Of a stretch of 64,000 nt of DNA, positions 1 through 9,261 are shown one piece after another. Made by a program: the position numbers and the translations under genes. The stretch lies in contig NC_019751.1 in the NCBI RefSeq assembly GCF_000317435.1, positions 1,674,001 to 1,738,000 of the forward strand, read 5' to 3'. Origin of the DNA: Calothrix sp. PCC 6303 (GTDB taxonomy: Bacteria; Cyanobacteriota; Cyanobacteriia; Cyanobacteriales; Nostocaceae). How positions within the stretch are numbered: the stretch's first letter is position 1; each line of letters begins with the position of its first letter. The notes under the pieces are model-generated. The model did not search any database and had not been told where the DNA came from. It saw only the letters and a program-made list of their open reading frames with translations.

Positions 1-721
1 AGCAACCCTTACTAAAGGAAACCGTTTGCCATAATCCTACTTCCAAAGGGTTATAATCATCAGTTAATTCCTGTTCGGGAACTGGACGACCTTGGGTAAT
101 GCGTAATATTTCCCAAGCTTTTTGGCTCATTTCCACTACACCCATTTCCACAAGTTGGTTCCAAATGGCAGTTTTATCTTGATTAGAAAAAGTTAAGGTG
201 TATCCAGGTAAAGCTAAACCACTACCAACTGCAATTCGTACAACTTGATTCGCACCATGTAAATTGTATAGTTGGTGACTTCCCTGGGGTTTTCCAATTA
301 ATTCTCCCCCCGCGATTTTTTGGATTACTGCATCACTATCAGTTCCAATTAAACTCAAAGTGCAAGTGGTGGAAGATATATCCAGCAATTCCACCTTGTC
401 GGCAAAGAATATGTATTTATCCAACCATTTGTAGAGAAATTCGCAGCGATTTGGAGATGTCAGTAGAATAACTTCGTTTTCTGATACATAAGCTGTTACT
501 AAGTCAATAGTCCTAGCGGTAGAAGTTACAAAAACAGTATCACAACCTTCCCCAGGTTTGAGACTTTGAAAATCGTTGGTACTTTGGTTGTGAAGGAAAC
601 GCAGACGATCGTCACCTTTAACTTGAATGCGTCCCCAGTGAGTGCGATCGCATAAAGCAACTTGAGTATATGCTGCTTGAATAGCTGCTGTATCTTGGGG
701 ATTAATGGTGGATGGTGGCAT
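1..721 (-). CDS. ygfZ: YgfZ/GcvT-family folate-binding protein, partial (C-terminus off the left edge)
   Basis: The first 240 codons read leftward from an ATG at 721-719 without a stop. The protein resembles the GcvT-like folate-binding fold of YgfZ/IBA57 (conserved features such as the block around RLRFLHNQSTND). The last visible residues are K238-G239-C240 at the window edge. This is where the YgfZ signature KGCYxGQE begins, so the functional cysteine is present. In other bacteria YgfZ supports maintenance of Fe-S enzymes in the cytoplasm using tetrahydrofolate. It is divergent to the COP23 gene across about 170 bp. The remaining C-terminal part lies outside the window. Confidence 0.85.
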   Translation of the reverse strand, partial: MPPSTINPQDTAAIQAAYTQVALCDRTHWGRIQVKGDDRLRFLHNQSTNDFQSLKPGEGCDTVFVTSTARTIDLVTAYVSENEVILLTSPNRCEFLYKWLDKYIFFADKVELLDISSTTCTLSLIGTDSDAVIQKIAGGELIGKPQGSHQLYNLHGANQVVRIAVGSGLALPGYTLTFSNQDKTAIWNQLVEMGVVEMSQKAWEILRITQGRPVPEQELTDDYNPLEVGLWQTVSFSKGC

Positions 722-889
722 AGTTTAAAAGTGGCTATTTTTAAGAATCGCGTCTACAGCATCAAGAGTCTATTCTAGATTTTAAAACCCTATGAAAAAT
801 ATTACCGCCAAAGCAGAATCAAAATCCTAAATAATCCGTCATCACGATCAACAGCCCGTTTAGTGATAATCAGTGAGGATGATTGATCT

Positions 890-1699
890 ATGTCGTTCAA
901 ACCTTTAAAATTTCTATTATTTGGAACTATTGGTTTATCTTTGTGCTTAACAAACTCTGCTGTGATGGCTCAGTCTACTAACGGTAGTGATGTTGTAGTC
1001 CCGACGACATCAGATGGTGGTAATTATCCATCTGGAAATACCGGAAGTAACTACCCATCTGGCAACATTAACACCTCATCTGGCTCAACTAACGCAGATA
1101 GCAACGCTAGATTTGCTTGTCAACAGCAAAACGGCGAATACACCGTTATGTATCAGCCCCAAAGCCGTCCAGGACAATTTTATGCTTGGGCAACTCCCCG
1201 GACGATGGGTGGTGGTTGGGATACGGCACGTCGTTGTCAAACAATTGCCCAACGCCTTGAATTATACCGTCGTGATGGTTTGCTAGAACTGCAAACAGGT
1301 GTACAAAATAATCAAAATGTGATTTGTGCTACCACCGAAGCCAACTCCGGTTGCCGCATTGTTCTTACCATTCCACCCGAAAAAGACCCCTACACTGTCC
1401 GCAACAGCGTTTTCCAAAATCTAACTACTGCTGATAGTGGAGAACAAACTTTTGGTGTTAGTACCTACACTAATCGTCGTGCTGATGGTAGCGAAATTGA
1501 ACAAATATATAATGCTGGTCAGTCAATATTTGGTGGTAAAAAACGACCAGTTTCATCATCTAAATCTCCCATTAGCCTCAAACCATTCCTAGATAAAGCA
1601 GATGGTGGTACTGCTACCAGCCTGAAAAATGGAGTCCGCATCAACCGTTCACAAGTTAAACCTACAAGTAATCGCCTCAACCCCGACAAATTCCGTTAA
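890..1699 (+). CDS. COP23-domain secreted protein
   Basis: This 269-residue protein has a clear signal peptide at about residues 1-28 (hydrophobic core LLFGTIGLSLCL, then AVMAQ). A short Ser/Thr/Gly/Asn linker follows in which NYPSGN occurs twice (about 45-58). Residues about 74-195 match the circadian oscillating protein COP23 family, with FACQQQNGEYTV, W, RRCQTIAQRLE and ICATTEANSGC. The four cysteines could form disulfides outside the cytoplasm. COP23 proteins are peripheral membrane or exported cyanobacterial proteins of unknown activity. The C-terminal 70 residues are basic and low in complexity. A strong terminator follows at 1732, so it is probably monocistronic. Confidence 0.85.
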   Translation: MSFKPLKFLLFGTIGLSLCLTNSAVMAQSTNGSDVVVPTTSDGGNYPSGNTGSNYPSGNINTSSGSTNADSNARFACQQQNGEYTVMYQPQSRPGQFYAWATPRTMGGGWDTARRCQTIAQRLELYRRDGLLELQTGVQNNQNVICATTEANSGCRIVLTIPPEKDPYTVRNSVFQNLTTADSGEQTFGVSTYTNRRADGSEIEQIYNAGQSIFGGKKRPVSSSKSPISLKPFLDKADGGTATSLKNGVRINRSQVKPTSNRLNPDKFR

Positions 1700-1731
1700 T
1701 TAATTGAAAACTATTCAGAATTGATTTTGAA

Positions 1732-1770
1732 GACCTCAGCTTTTGGGAAAAGTTGGGGTTATTTTTTTTA
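1732..1770 (+). terminator. Rho-independent terminator after the COP23 gene
   Basis: ACCTCAGCTTTT and AAAAGTTGGGGT pair around a GGG loop, with G-U pairs, and are followed by a T-rich run (tattttttta). Confidence 0.75.
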
Positions 1771-2223
1771 TTCAATCTAAAATGTAGGGACGTAATACAT
1801 TGTCTCTTCCCAGCATTTCAAAACTACGCAAAATATTTTTGATATAGCGGTTTTCAGATGAGTCAAATATGTTGATCTTGCTCCCCTTCCCTTGCTTTTA
1901 AGGGGTTGGGGGTTAGGTCGGCGTACTGGATACAACCGAAAAACACTATGATATCGAATCAGAAACGCCAAAAAAACAGTTATTTTTTACTGCATAATGT
2001 TAACAATTGTAAAAATGACCGATTAAACACTAGAAACATTGATTGTAGCTAGCTAAACTAACAACAAGAATGTTTGTACTGTTATCCCGATTCAAAAAAT
2101 GTTTGCAACGCATTCAGAATCTGAGACTAGATATATCGCGTCTCTACAAAATTCATCTGTCGCATTCTTTTTTAAAATTGGTATTAACTCAAAAAATTAA
2201 AAAAGTGTGGTTTTTCATCTTCG
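1771..2223. other. Intergenic stretch with repeat remnants, no gene supported
   Basis: The stretch holds a C/G-rich inverted repeat at about 1880-1917 (CCCCTT...AAGGGG followed by GTTGGGGG) and two half-sites of the TAGAGACG/CGTCTCTA element, at about 1788-1805 and 2131-2146. Short open frames here have no family resemblance and no ribosome-binding site. It serves as the leader of the SbcC gene, but I cannot place a promoter. Confidence 0.5.
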
Positions 2224-5200
2224 ATGATTCCTATCCAACTTACTCTGAAAAATTTCCTTAGTTATTGTGATGCAACAGTTGATTTTCGTGGTTTGCACAC
2301 AGCTTGTATTTCGGGTTCCAATGGTGCTGGCAAATCTTCATTACTAGAAGCAATGACTTGGGCTGTGTGGGGTGAAAGTCGAGCCGCAGCAGAAGATGAT
2401 GTAATCAATACTGGAGCAAAAGAAGTTCGAGTTGATTTTGTTTTTGGGGTAAATCAACAGGTTTATAAAGTAATTCGGACTCGTCAGCGTGGTGGTAGCG
2501 GTGGGTTGGAGTTACAAATAGAAACTCAAAATGGTTTTAAAGCAATTACTGGCAAAGGAATCAGAGTAACACAGGATTTAATTCTTCAGCATGTGAAGCT
2601 GGATTATGATACGTTTATTAACTCCGCATATTTACGTCAAGGACGAGCGGACGAATTTATGTTGAAACGTCCTAGTGAGCGGAAAGAAATATTAGCAGAA
2701 TTATTAAAGTTAAATCAGTACGATGAATTAGAGGATCGGGCAAAAGAGCGATCGCGTAATTGCAAAGTTAGGGGTGAAGAAATTGAAAAATCCCTAGATG
2801 CAATGCAAAATCAACTGCAACAGCGAGACGCGATCGCTCAACAAAGGGTAGATTTGGAAACTGAACTAAATCAGCTTCAGCAAACACAACAATTTGACCA
2901 AATTCAACTCCAAAGTTTACAGGTTGTCCAACACCAACGGCAAAATTGGGAAGAACAATTAGGATTCGTGAGGCAGCAATTTAGCCATCTGAATCAAGAT
3001 TGCGATCGCTTAAAGCAAGAAAAGCTAAATCTGCAAACACAATTGTCGGAACTAGAACAAATACTCACCCAAGAATCAGAAATCAAAGCTGGGTATTCAC
3101 AGTACCAAAAGCTACACACCCAGGAAGAAGAACTATCTGCGAAGTTTCAAAAATACACTCAAGCTCAACAATTACGACAACAACAACAACAAAAGCTCAA
3201 TCAACAAATTCATGCTCGTGAACGTCAACTGCAACAAGCACAAGCACAACTAGAAGCTTTGCAGCAACAAGAACGGGACGTACAACAAACCCTGGGGAAA
3301 TTACCAGAAGTAGAAGCAGCTTTAGAACAATTGGCAACTGCCAGGGCAAGGTTAATTAACTTAGATGAATTGCAAATGCGGGTTACGCCAATATTACAGC
3401 AACGCCAACAATTACAAAGTCAATTAGATCGCGCCCATGCTAGTTTAGCAGCCCGCTTGGAACAGTTGGTAAATACTGAAAGTAAGCTGAAACAATCATC
3501 CCAACGTCAACCCCAACTCCAACAAGCAGTGTTAGCAGTTGCCACCCAAATTCAAGAATTGGAGAAAACACGGGTTTACCTGCAACGAGTCCAAGAAAAA
3601 GGACAAGAACGTCGCCATTTTATCGAGCGTCTCCAAGCACAGCAACGTGAATATGAGCGGTTATTGGGGGAATTGGAACAGAAACTGCAAATGTTACGAA
3701 CTCCTGATGCAGTTTGTCCCTTGTGTGAACGTCCCCTAGATGAACACCACTGGAATCGAGTTATCAAAAAAACCGAAACAGAGTATCACGACACCGAAGG
3801 ACAGTTATGGGTATTTAGGGAACAAATGGCGGTTTCTGACCGAGAAATTCAGGTTTTACGGCAGGAATACCGGGATATTTCTCAAAAATTGACCCCCTAT
3901 GATACCTTGCGTGAACAACGGGGACAATTAGCTGCACAGTTAGAATCATCAGGGGATGCAGAAGAGCAGCTTCAGCAATTGGCAAGGGAAAAAGAACATT
4001 TAGAACAAGCTCTGTATTTGGGAGATTATGCACCCCAACAACAGGCTGAGTTACGACAACTAGATGAACATCTGCAACAACTCAGTTACAGTGAACAGGA
4101 TCACGCTTTAGCCAGGAATGAAGTTGAAAGATGGCGTTGGGCTGAAATTAAACAGGGGCAAATTAAGGATGCGAAGAAGCGTCAGGCACAGCTAGCAGCA
4201 AGGAAACCAGAATTGATAGCCCAAATTGCTGAGTTGGAAGTGCAAATTCAAAAAGAAGCCACCGATTCCCAGTTAGCTGTGGAAATTGCCACCTTAGAAA
4301 GCCAAATCACAGAAATTGGTTACGACACCAGCCAACACCAAAATATTCGTGTGGCAGTACGTAATAATCAAGGTTGGCAGCTTAAGTATCAACAACTACA
4401 AGGAGCGCAACAACAGCATCCTCAATTGATTAAGCGATCGCATGATTTGCAAACCTCCCTAGCAGAAAGAATTAGCCAGCAAAAGGAACTCCACAACCAA
4501 ATTCAGGCAATCATTTCTCAACTACAGCAAACCGCCAACCCCATCGCCCAAATTCAAGCCCTAGAACAACAAATTTTTTCCCGTCGCCGCCAACTTGACG
4601 AATATTTGGCACAGTTAGGACGTTTGGAACAACAAGCGCATCAGCTAGATACACTCCAAATCCAATACGCGCAAAATCTTCAAGAACTCCAAGAAAATAA
4701 AAAGAAACACCGTATTTACCAGGAGCTATCCCAAGCATTTGGTAAAAATGGTATCCAAGCATTGATGATTGAAAATGTACTTCCCCAATTGGAAGCCGAA
4801 ACCAACAAGCTTTTAGCTAGATTGAGTGCCAACCAACTACATGTACAATTTATTACTCAAAAACATGGGCGTAACGGCAAGGCGACCAAGAAAAATACTA
4901 AATTAATCGATACTCTCGATATTCTCATCGCCGATGCACGGGGTACAAGGGCTTACGAGACATATTCAGGAGGTGAAGCCTTTAGAATCAACTTTGCCAT
5001 TCGCCTTGCCTTGGCGAAACTCCTAGCACAGCGAGCCGGTGCAGCCTTGCAGTTATTAATCGTGGATGAAGGCTTTGGTACCCAAGATAACGAAGGATGC
5101 GATCGCTTAATCGCGGCAATCAATGCCATAGCCCCCGACTTTGCCTGTATTCTTACCGTTACCCACATGCCTCACCTCAAAGAAGCTTTTCAAGCAAGAA

Positions 5201-5250
5201 TTGAGGTGAATAAAACCCAGCAAGGCTCACAGGTTCGCTTGGCGGTGTAA
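2224..5250 (+). CDS. sbcC: SbcC-type exonuclease subunit (SMC/Rad50-like ATPase)
   Basis: This 1008-residue protein is the size expected for SbcC. Walker A GSNGAGKS is at residues 31-38. Two long Gln/Glu-rich coiled coils (about 180-480 and 520-860) flank a zinc hook CPLC at C498-C501. The ABC signature YSGGEA and Walker B LLIVDEGFGTQD lie near the C-terminus (about 915-965). With SbcD it forms the SbcCD nuclease, which processes hairpins and protein-blocked DNA ends. No sbcD is adjacent in this window, so the partner must be encoded elsewhere. The Gln-rich coiled coil produces CAA-dense DNA around 2870-3300. The start ATG at 2224 fits the conserved N-terminus MIPIQLTLKNFLSY. Confidence 0.93.
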   Translation: MIPIQLTLKNFLSYCDATVDFRGLHTACISGSNGAGKSSLLEAMTWAVWGESRAAAEDDVINTGAKEVRVDFVFGVNQQVYKVIRTRQRGGSGGLELQIETQNGFKAITGKGIRVTQDLILQHVKLDYDTFINSAYLRQGRADEFMLKRPSERKEILAELLKLNQYDELEDRAKERSRNCKVRGEEIEKSLDAMQNQLQQRDAIAQQRVDLETELNQLQQTQQFDQIQLQSLQVVQHQRQNWEEQLGFVRQQFSHLNQDCDRLKQEKLNLQTQLSELEQILTQESEIKAGYSQYQKLHTQEEELSAKFQKYTQAQQLRQQQQQKLNQQIHARERQLQQAQAQLEALQQQERDVQQTLGKLPEVEAALEQLATARARLINLDELQMRVTPILQQRQQLQSQLDRAHASLAARLEQLVNTESKLKQSSQRQPQLQQAVLAVATQIQELEKTRVYLQRVQEKGQERRHFIERLQAQQREYERLLGELEQKLQMLRTPDAVCPLCERPLDEHHWNRVIKKTETEYHDTEGQLWVFREQMAVSDREIQVLRQEYRDISQKLTPYDTLREQRGQLAAQLESSGDAEEQLQQLAREKEHLEQALYLGDYAPQQQAELRQLDEHLQQLSYSEQDHALARNEVERWRWAEIKQGQIKDAKKRQAQLAARKPELIAQIAELEVQIQKEATDSQLAVEIATLESQITEIGYDTSQHQNIRVAVRNNQGWQLKYQQLQGAQQQHPQLIKRSHDLQTSLAERISQQKELHNQIQAIISQLQQTANPIAQIQALEQQIFSRRRQLDEYLAQLGRLEQQAHQLDTLQIQYAQNLQELQENKKKHRIYQELSQAFGKNGIQALMIENVLPQLEAETNKLLARLSANQLHVQFITQKHGRNGKATKKNTKLIDTLDILIADARGTRAYETYSGGEAFRINFAIRLALAKLLAQRAGAALQLLIVDEGFGTQDNEGCDRLIAAINAIAPDFACILTVTHMPHLKEAFQARIEVNKTQQGSQVRLAV

Positions 5251-5253
5251 CTC

Positions 5254-5610
5254 TTAATCCCCCCCTATATGCTGCATATCAACCTCACGGGACTCAGAAC
5301 ATCGACTGTGAAGGCGATCGATAACTCGTTTCACCGAAATCCTCTTCCACTGCTGACCTCGCTTAGTCGTGTAACTATTTGCATTTAACCAATCGGCAAT
5401 CTGCTGTAAAGATTTGCCTAATTCGTGCTGTTCCCGAATTAACTGAATCACAGTCTGCTCTTTAGGATCGTCAACAAGTTCGCCATTCAACGAAATTTGA
5501 CCAAATGGTGGTGAGCCGTAACCCGCATAGCCACCCAGAGCAGCCTTTTTTTGTCTACCTTTCTCTAGCCGTTCCCAGATACTTCCTTCTTGGGAGTTAT
5601 CCGCAGTCAT
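5254..5610 (-). CDS. Small recombinase-domain protein without a catalytic resolvase domain
   Basis: The 118 residues resemble the Recombinase (PF07508-like) region of large serine recombinases. The visible pattern is GGYAGYGSPPFG, then LVDDPKEQTVIQLIREQ, SLQQIADWLNANSYTTKRGQQW and VKRVIDRL. The N-terminal serine resolvase catalytic domain is missing, so it cannot be an active recombinase by itself. Stand-alone versions occur in cyanobacterial genomes, and this could be a DNA-binding regulator or a domesticated remnant. It is convergent with sbcC, with 3 bp between the stop codons. I infer DNA binding and see nothing that gives a target. Confidence 0.65.
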   Translation of the reverse strand: MTADNSQEGSIWERLEKGRQKKAALGGYAGYGSPPFGQISLNGELVDDPKEQTVIQLIREQHELGKSLQQIADWLNANSYTTKRGQQWKRISVKRVIDRLHSRCSESREVDMQHIGGD

Positions 5611-6305
5611 TTTTCAAGTCACTATTAAGTTGCGATGTTATCTTACCCTAACCTTTGGGCATAAATACGTATATTTCGATGTAATAAGGCAACAAACAGG
5701 TCTAACACCTATGTCACTACTTAGACATACAACTATATATTTTGAATATATTTTGAATTTCAATCGAAATTAGCCTAATTTGGTAATTTAATTGACTAAT
5801 TTATTTATAAGATCAGCCACTCTATAGATGAGTAAATTTCCCACCCCTCTTCTCGAATTTAGTCTGTTGGCTTAACATAGCTTAATGTCTAATCAAATTT
5901 GCATTTAGACTTGTATAAAAGATAAAGTGAGCGAATTTATTTTGCTAGAGTTCAGATTGTGAGGAGCATGATAACTTGTAAATGACTAACTTTAGGATAA
6001 ATATAGACTTAAGCCTCCAACATCATCAAAATGAAACGAGGATATCCATTCAAAAACATCTTAGGGGACTTGGCAAACGGTAAACTAGGCATTATCTACC
6101 TTGGAGTTGATAAATTCCAACTTGAAGAGGGCTATTCTAATGGAAGAGAGAATTATTTTGATTTCTTTCCCCAACCCAGTAAATGTCCCCAATTCGGCAA
6201 CTGTCATAGTCAATTCTTCAGTTGGTAGCCCAGCGGTTACACTTCCCCGAACAGCCCATACACAAATATCAAAATCATAGAAGCTAAATACAGGAGCCAA
6301 ACATC
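5611..6305. other. AT-rich intergenic region upstream of the CAAD gene
   Basis: The 695 bp have no convincing gene. A 65-codon open frame at 6031-6228 has no recognisable family and a reverse frame of equal length overlaps it. The stretch probably carries the divergent promoters of the recombinase-domain gene and the CAAD gene. I cannot identify boxes with confidence. Confidence 0.4.
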
Positions 6306-6716
6306 ATGGAAACCCAATCTTCAGAGGTAAAAGTGACAGAAATCAATAACGAAACCGGAACCATAACCACAATTCAAGCATCACAACCCCAAGACGAACT
6401 GGCAAAATATGGGGAAATGGTTTCCAACTTTCTTGCTTCTCTGCCTGAGTACTTAGGAACTATTTTTAATAAATACAAGCAGCCTCTAACCGTAGTTGGT
6501 TTGATTGTGGGAGCGATTGTCACCCTCAAAGTCGTCTTAGCAATCTTGGATGCTTTAAATGATATTCCTTTAGTAGCACCAACCTTTGAATTGATCGGTA
6601 TTGGTTACTCTGCTTGGTTTGTCTATCGTTATCTGCTCAAATCTTCCACCAGAAAAGAGTTAACTACCGAAATTGCCACCTTAAAAACACAAGTTGTCGG
6701 TAAAGGTAATTCTTAG
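6306..6716 (+). CDS. CAAD-domain membrane protein (CURT1-related)
   Basis: This 136-residue protein has a hydrophilic N-terminus (1-55) and two membrane segments at about 58-82 (PLTVVGLIVGAIVTLKVVLAIL) and 90-112 (APTFELIGIGYSAWFVYRYLL). A helical tail follows. This layout and the motif PTFELIGIGYSAWFVYRYLL match the CAAD domain, which is appended to some cyanobacterial aminoacyl-tRNA synthetases and is homologous to the thylakoid curvature protein CURT1. Here it is free-standing, so a role in thylakoid membrane shape is more likely than one in tRNA charging (inference). A perfect terminator follows at 6780. Confidence 0.88.
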   Translation: METQSSEVKVTEINNETGTITTIQASQPQDELAKYGEMVSNFLASLPEYLGTIFNKYKQPLTVVGLIVGAIVTLKVVLAILDALNDIPLVAPTFELIGIGYSAWFVYRYLLKSSTRKELTTEIATLKTQVVGKGNS

Positions 6717-6779
6717 GCTGAGGTATCAAACTTCATCCATAACAAGTTTGTAACTTCTACTATCTGTCATTAAAGAACA

Positions 6780-6810
6780 AAAACCCTACGAACAACACTC
6801 GTAGGGTTTT
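6780..6810 (+). terminator. Rho-independent terminator after the CAAD gene
   Basis: AAAACCCTACGA and TCGTAGGGTTTT form a perfect 12-bp stem with a 7-nt loop that ends in TTTT. Confidence 0.85.
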
Positions 6811-6850
6811 AGATTAAGGAGATTTTCAAGGAGATTAGGGACTTCCAATT

Positions 6851-6985
6851 AAAACAAGTCGCAATATCCGCTATCGCGGGAAGCAAGCTACGCAATTCGT
6901 AATACCCTTGCGACGTAAGGTAGACACTGCATCGACTTCAGTCCTCCGGAGAAGCAAGCTACGCAGAGTCGCATAAGCGGCTGGC
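6851..6985. repeat. Dispersed GAAGCAAGCTACGCA repeat cluster
   Basis: Two copies of (G)GAAGCAAGCTACGCA lie at 6880-6894 and 6951-6965. The first sits inside a longer block (AAAACAAGTCGCAATA... to CGCAATTCG) that recurs imperfectly at 58584-58630. A CGTAAGGTAGAC segment here recurs at about 44785. This is noncoding repeat of the kind common between Nostocales genes. It fills most of the gap between the CAAD and SLH genes. Confidence 0.7.
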
Positions 6986-7043
6986 TACGCCTACTCATAA
7001 TCTGGAGTTATAAACTAGGATTCTCAAAATAGACGAGGTTTAA

Positions 7044-8096
7044 TTATGGAACCTTGACAATGTTGGGAGAATTAACTGGTTTTATTCTCCCCATTTTTAC
7101 TAAAGCCTGGTGTACCATAGCTGCAACTTCAGCCCTAGTAGCTTCACGGTTAGGAGCAAATGCTTGGACATCAGGATAGTTTACTACCATCTTGTTTAGA
7201 GCTGCGATCGCTACTTTATCTGAAGCATACTTGGGAATATCCTTAGCATCTTTGAAAATGCCAATAGTCTTATCAGCAGGAATCGTTGGTGAACCTTTTA
7301 ACTTTAGTCCACTAACCAACGACACCAGCACCTGAACACGGGTGATTTTTTGATCGGGTTTAAAGGTTTTATCAGGATACCCTTTGAGAAAACCAGAACC
7401 AATGGATTCGTTAATATCTTTAATTGCCCAATAACTTCCTGGTACATCAGTAAAGGCTAACTGATTTGCACCAACTTTTTCATTAAAAGCCCGCTGTAAT
7501 ATTGCCGCAAATTCGGCACGAGTAATAGGTTGATTGGGACGGAAGGAAGAATCTTCAAAACCCTTAATAATATTGCGCGACGAGAGCACATCAATAAATT
7601 TCTGTCCCCAAAAATTAGGCGGTAAATCAGTAAACCCCTTCGCCGGAGGAGTCACAGGCATTTTCGCTACCGGAGATGCCACCTTAAAAGAGCTAGATGG
7701 TGAGTTTGTCACCGATGGTACCACCGGAGTTAATGATGGCTCAACTACAATTGGAACCACAGGAACTAAAGGTGGGAGAATCACTTCTGGAAGCTGCTGA
7801 TTGCTTGGTTTAATTTGCTCAAGTTCTGGATTTTCAGAGGGACTTGAAGGTAAAACCGATGGCAACTTGCCAGAATCAACCAAAGGATTGAGATTCGCAG
7901 CAGGTTTGACTGCGGATGTAGGTGCTGGAGACAAAGATAGCAAATCGCTAAAGTTCCAACTCGAACTCTTACGAGAAAAAGACCAGAATAGAATTGCTCC
8001 AATTGTGGCAAATGCCACGAGAACACCCATAAACTCATCAAAATCCAGGCTGCTTCCCCCGCGTGAATTGGGGTCTGTTGGAGGTGTATTTGTCAT
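7044..8096 (-). CDS. SLH-domain protein with one N-terminal membrane anchor
   Basis: This 350-residue protein has a membrane segment at about residues 22-40 (FMGVLVAFATIGAILFWSF). A Pro/Ser/Val-rich linker of roughly 100 residues follows, then three S-layer-homology repeats at about 155-200, 215-260 and 280-335. Each SLH copy shows the usual F.D.....W....I......I.G...G.F.P...ITRAE pattern (for example PNQPITRAEFAAIL). SLH domains bind pyruvylated or related cell-wall polymers, so the protein probably links the inner membrane to the wall. It has no OprB-type porin domain. It is monocistronic as far as I can see. Confidence 0.87.
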   Translation of the reverse strand: MTNTPPTDPNSRGGSSLDFDEFMGVLVAFATIGAILFWSFSRKSSSWNFSDLLSLSPAPTSAVKPAANLNPLVDSGKLPSVLPSSPSENPELEQIKPSNQQLPEVILPPLVPVVPIVVEPSLTPVVPSVTNSPSSSFKVASPVAKMPVTPPAKGFTDLPPNFWGQKFIDVLSSRNIIKGFEDSSFRPNQPITRAEFAAILQRAFNEKVGANQLAFTDVPGSYWAIKDINESIGSGFLKGYPDKTFKPDQKITRVQVLVSLVSGLKLKGSPTIPADKTIGIFKDAKDIPKYASDKVAIAALNKMVVNYPDVQAFAPNREATRAEVAAMVHQALVKMGRIKPVNSPNIVKVP

Positions 8097-8423
8097 TCTT
8101 ATTACCCTGAAGCAACTAAGGTTTATTTGCTAGTTAACTACGCCACAGTTGGCTATTTTGTCAAGGGAACACCAAAAATAAATTATCCCAGATTTAGGAC
8201 TAGCTGCATCAGTCACAAGCATTTTTTTAATACTTAAATAACTTTTATACCTTCCAACTAAATAGTTCAGTGTTGAAAATTGTCGTTGTGGGGAGTGAGT
8301 AGTGAGTAGCTAATAGTGAGTAGAGGTAAGCGAAAACATTTGGGGTGGCTGTGCCTCCCAAATAGTTTTCAAGAAGTTAGGTTTATTTCTGCCTACTTGT
8401 TTATTTGGCTTAATATCTAATAT
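8097..8423. other. Intergenic region with a short tandem repeat
   Basis: At 8293-8321 the octamer GTGAGTAG is repeated with a spacer, a short tandem repeat typical of Nostocales intergenic DNA. A weak stem TTGGG..GGC/GCC..CCCAA at about 8340-8362 may help terminate smpB transcripts. Nothing else is seen. Confidence 0.45.
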
Positions 8424-8891
8424 CTAATATCGCTTCATTGCCCGTTGAATATCGCGCTGATCTTGTCGGCGTTTGAGATCTTCACGCTTATCGTGAAGTT
8501 TTTTACCTTTACCCAGAGCAAAGCTCACTTTGACTAAACCGCGTTTAAAATACATCTTTAAAGGTACAAGGGTTAAGCCTTGTTGTTCCACTTTCCCAAC
8601 GAGTTTGCGAATTTCTTGGCGGTGTAATAGTAGTTTACGGGTACGCCGAGGTTCATGGTTAAAATATTCGCTGCTTTGGTTATAGGGTGAAATATGAACG
8701 TTGATCAGCCATATTTCTCCATTCCGAATTAGGGCATAGCCGTCTTGGAGGTTAACTTTTCCTGCCCGAATAGACTTTACCTCAGTTCCGACAAGTTGAA
8801 TTCCAGCTTCATAGGTTTCGAGAATCTCGTACAGGAAGCGGGCTTGCCGATTGTCAGTAATAACTTTAAATCCTTCGCTGTTATCTTTCAT
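8424..8891 (-). CDS. smpB: SsrA-binding protein SmpB
   Basis: The 155 residues match SmpB, the tmRNA partner that loads SsrA into stalled ribosomes. The oligonucleotide-binding barrel core is visible as YEAGIQLVGTEVKSIRAGKVNLQDGYA and NVHISPY. The basic C-terminal tail GKKLHDKREDLKRRQDQRDI is also present and in the ribosome inserts into the mRNA channel. I chose the ATG at 8891. A TTG one codon upstream also opens the frame. No tmRNA gene is seen nearby. Confidence 0.96.
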   Translation of the reverse strand: MKDNSEGFKVITDNRQARFLYEILETYEAGIQLVGTEVKSIRAGKVNLQDGYALIRNGEIWLINVHISPYNQSSEYFNHEPRRTRKLLLHRQEIRKLVGKVEQQGLTLVPLKMYFKRGLVKVSFALGKGKKLHDKREDLKRRQDQRDIQRAMKRY

Positions 8892-9114
8892 CAACTAATT
8901 TTATCTCCCATATCGAATAATGTTGACGCGTCTTAACTAGTAGTCTGTCTTAAATTGAATCCCATAGAAAACTATTTTAACTCGACTCTATTTGTTGATT
9001 GTTGCTGTTCCAATTTTGCCAAAGTAGAATCAAGCCTTGCAGCACAACAACGAGGCTTCATCTAGGGAACAGCATAAATCAAGCAAGAATGCACTAATTG
9101 GTCATTTTCTAATG

Positions 9115-9230
9115 TCCGTTACCAAAACTGTTACCAGGATTCTCTGTGATGCTAATGCTTATATCTTTATATGTAGTTATGCTTCTCACATTACTCTGAA
9201 AGTCGTGGATTTTTTTGCCACGGCTTTTTA
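9115..9230 (+). ncRNA. Candidate small RNA unit A ending in a terminator
   Basis: This unit begins with CGTTACCAAAACTGTTACCAGGA (9118-9140) and contains GTAGTTATGCTTCTCACATT, then CTGAAAG. It ends in a hairpin GTCGTGG/CCACGGC at 9202-9224 followed by TTTTT. The same order of elements recurs about 146 bp downstream as unit B. The layout fits a short terminated transcript, but no promoter is certain and I do not recognise the RNA family. Confidence 0.4.
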
Positions 9231-9261
9231 TTTTCAAGGAGTGGTGGATTTTTCCAAAAAT

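Noticed and set aside
1777-1971. Short open frames in the gap before sbcC (also 2070-2261)
   Set aside because: They cover noncoding inverted repeats and give protein sequences without family resemblance.
6031-6228. 65-codon open frame upstream of the CAAD gene
   Set aside because: No recognisable family and no convincing start context. A same-length frame on the other strand overlaps it, so it looks like chance.
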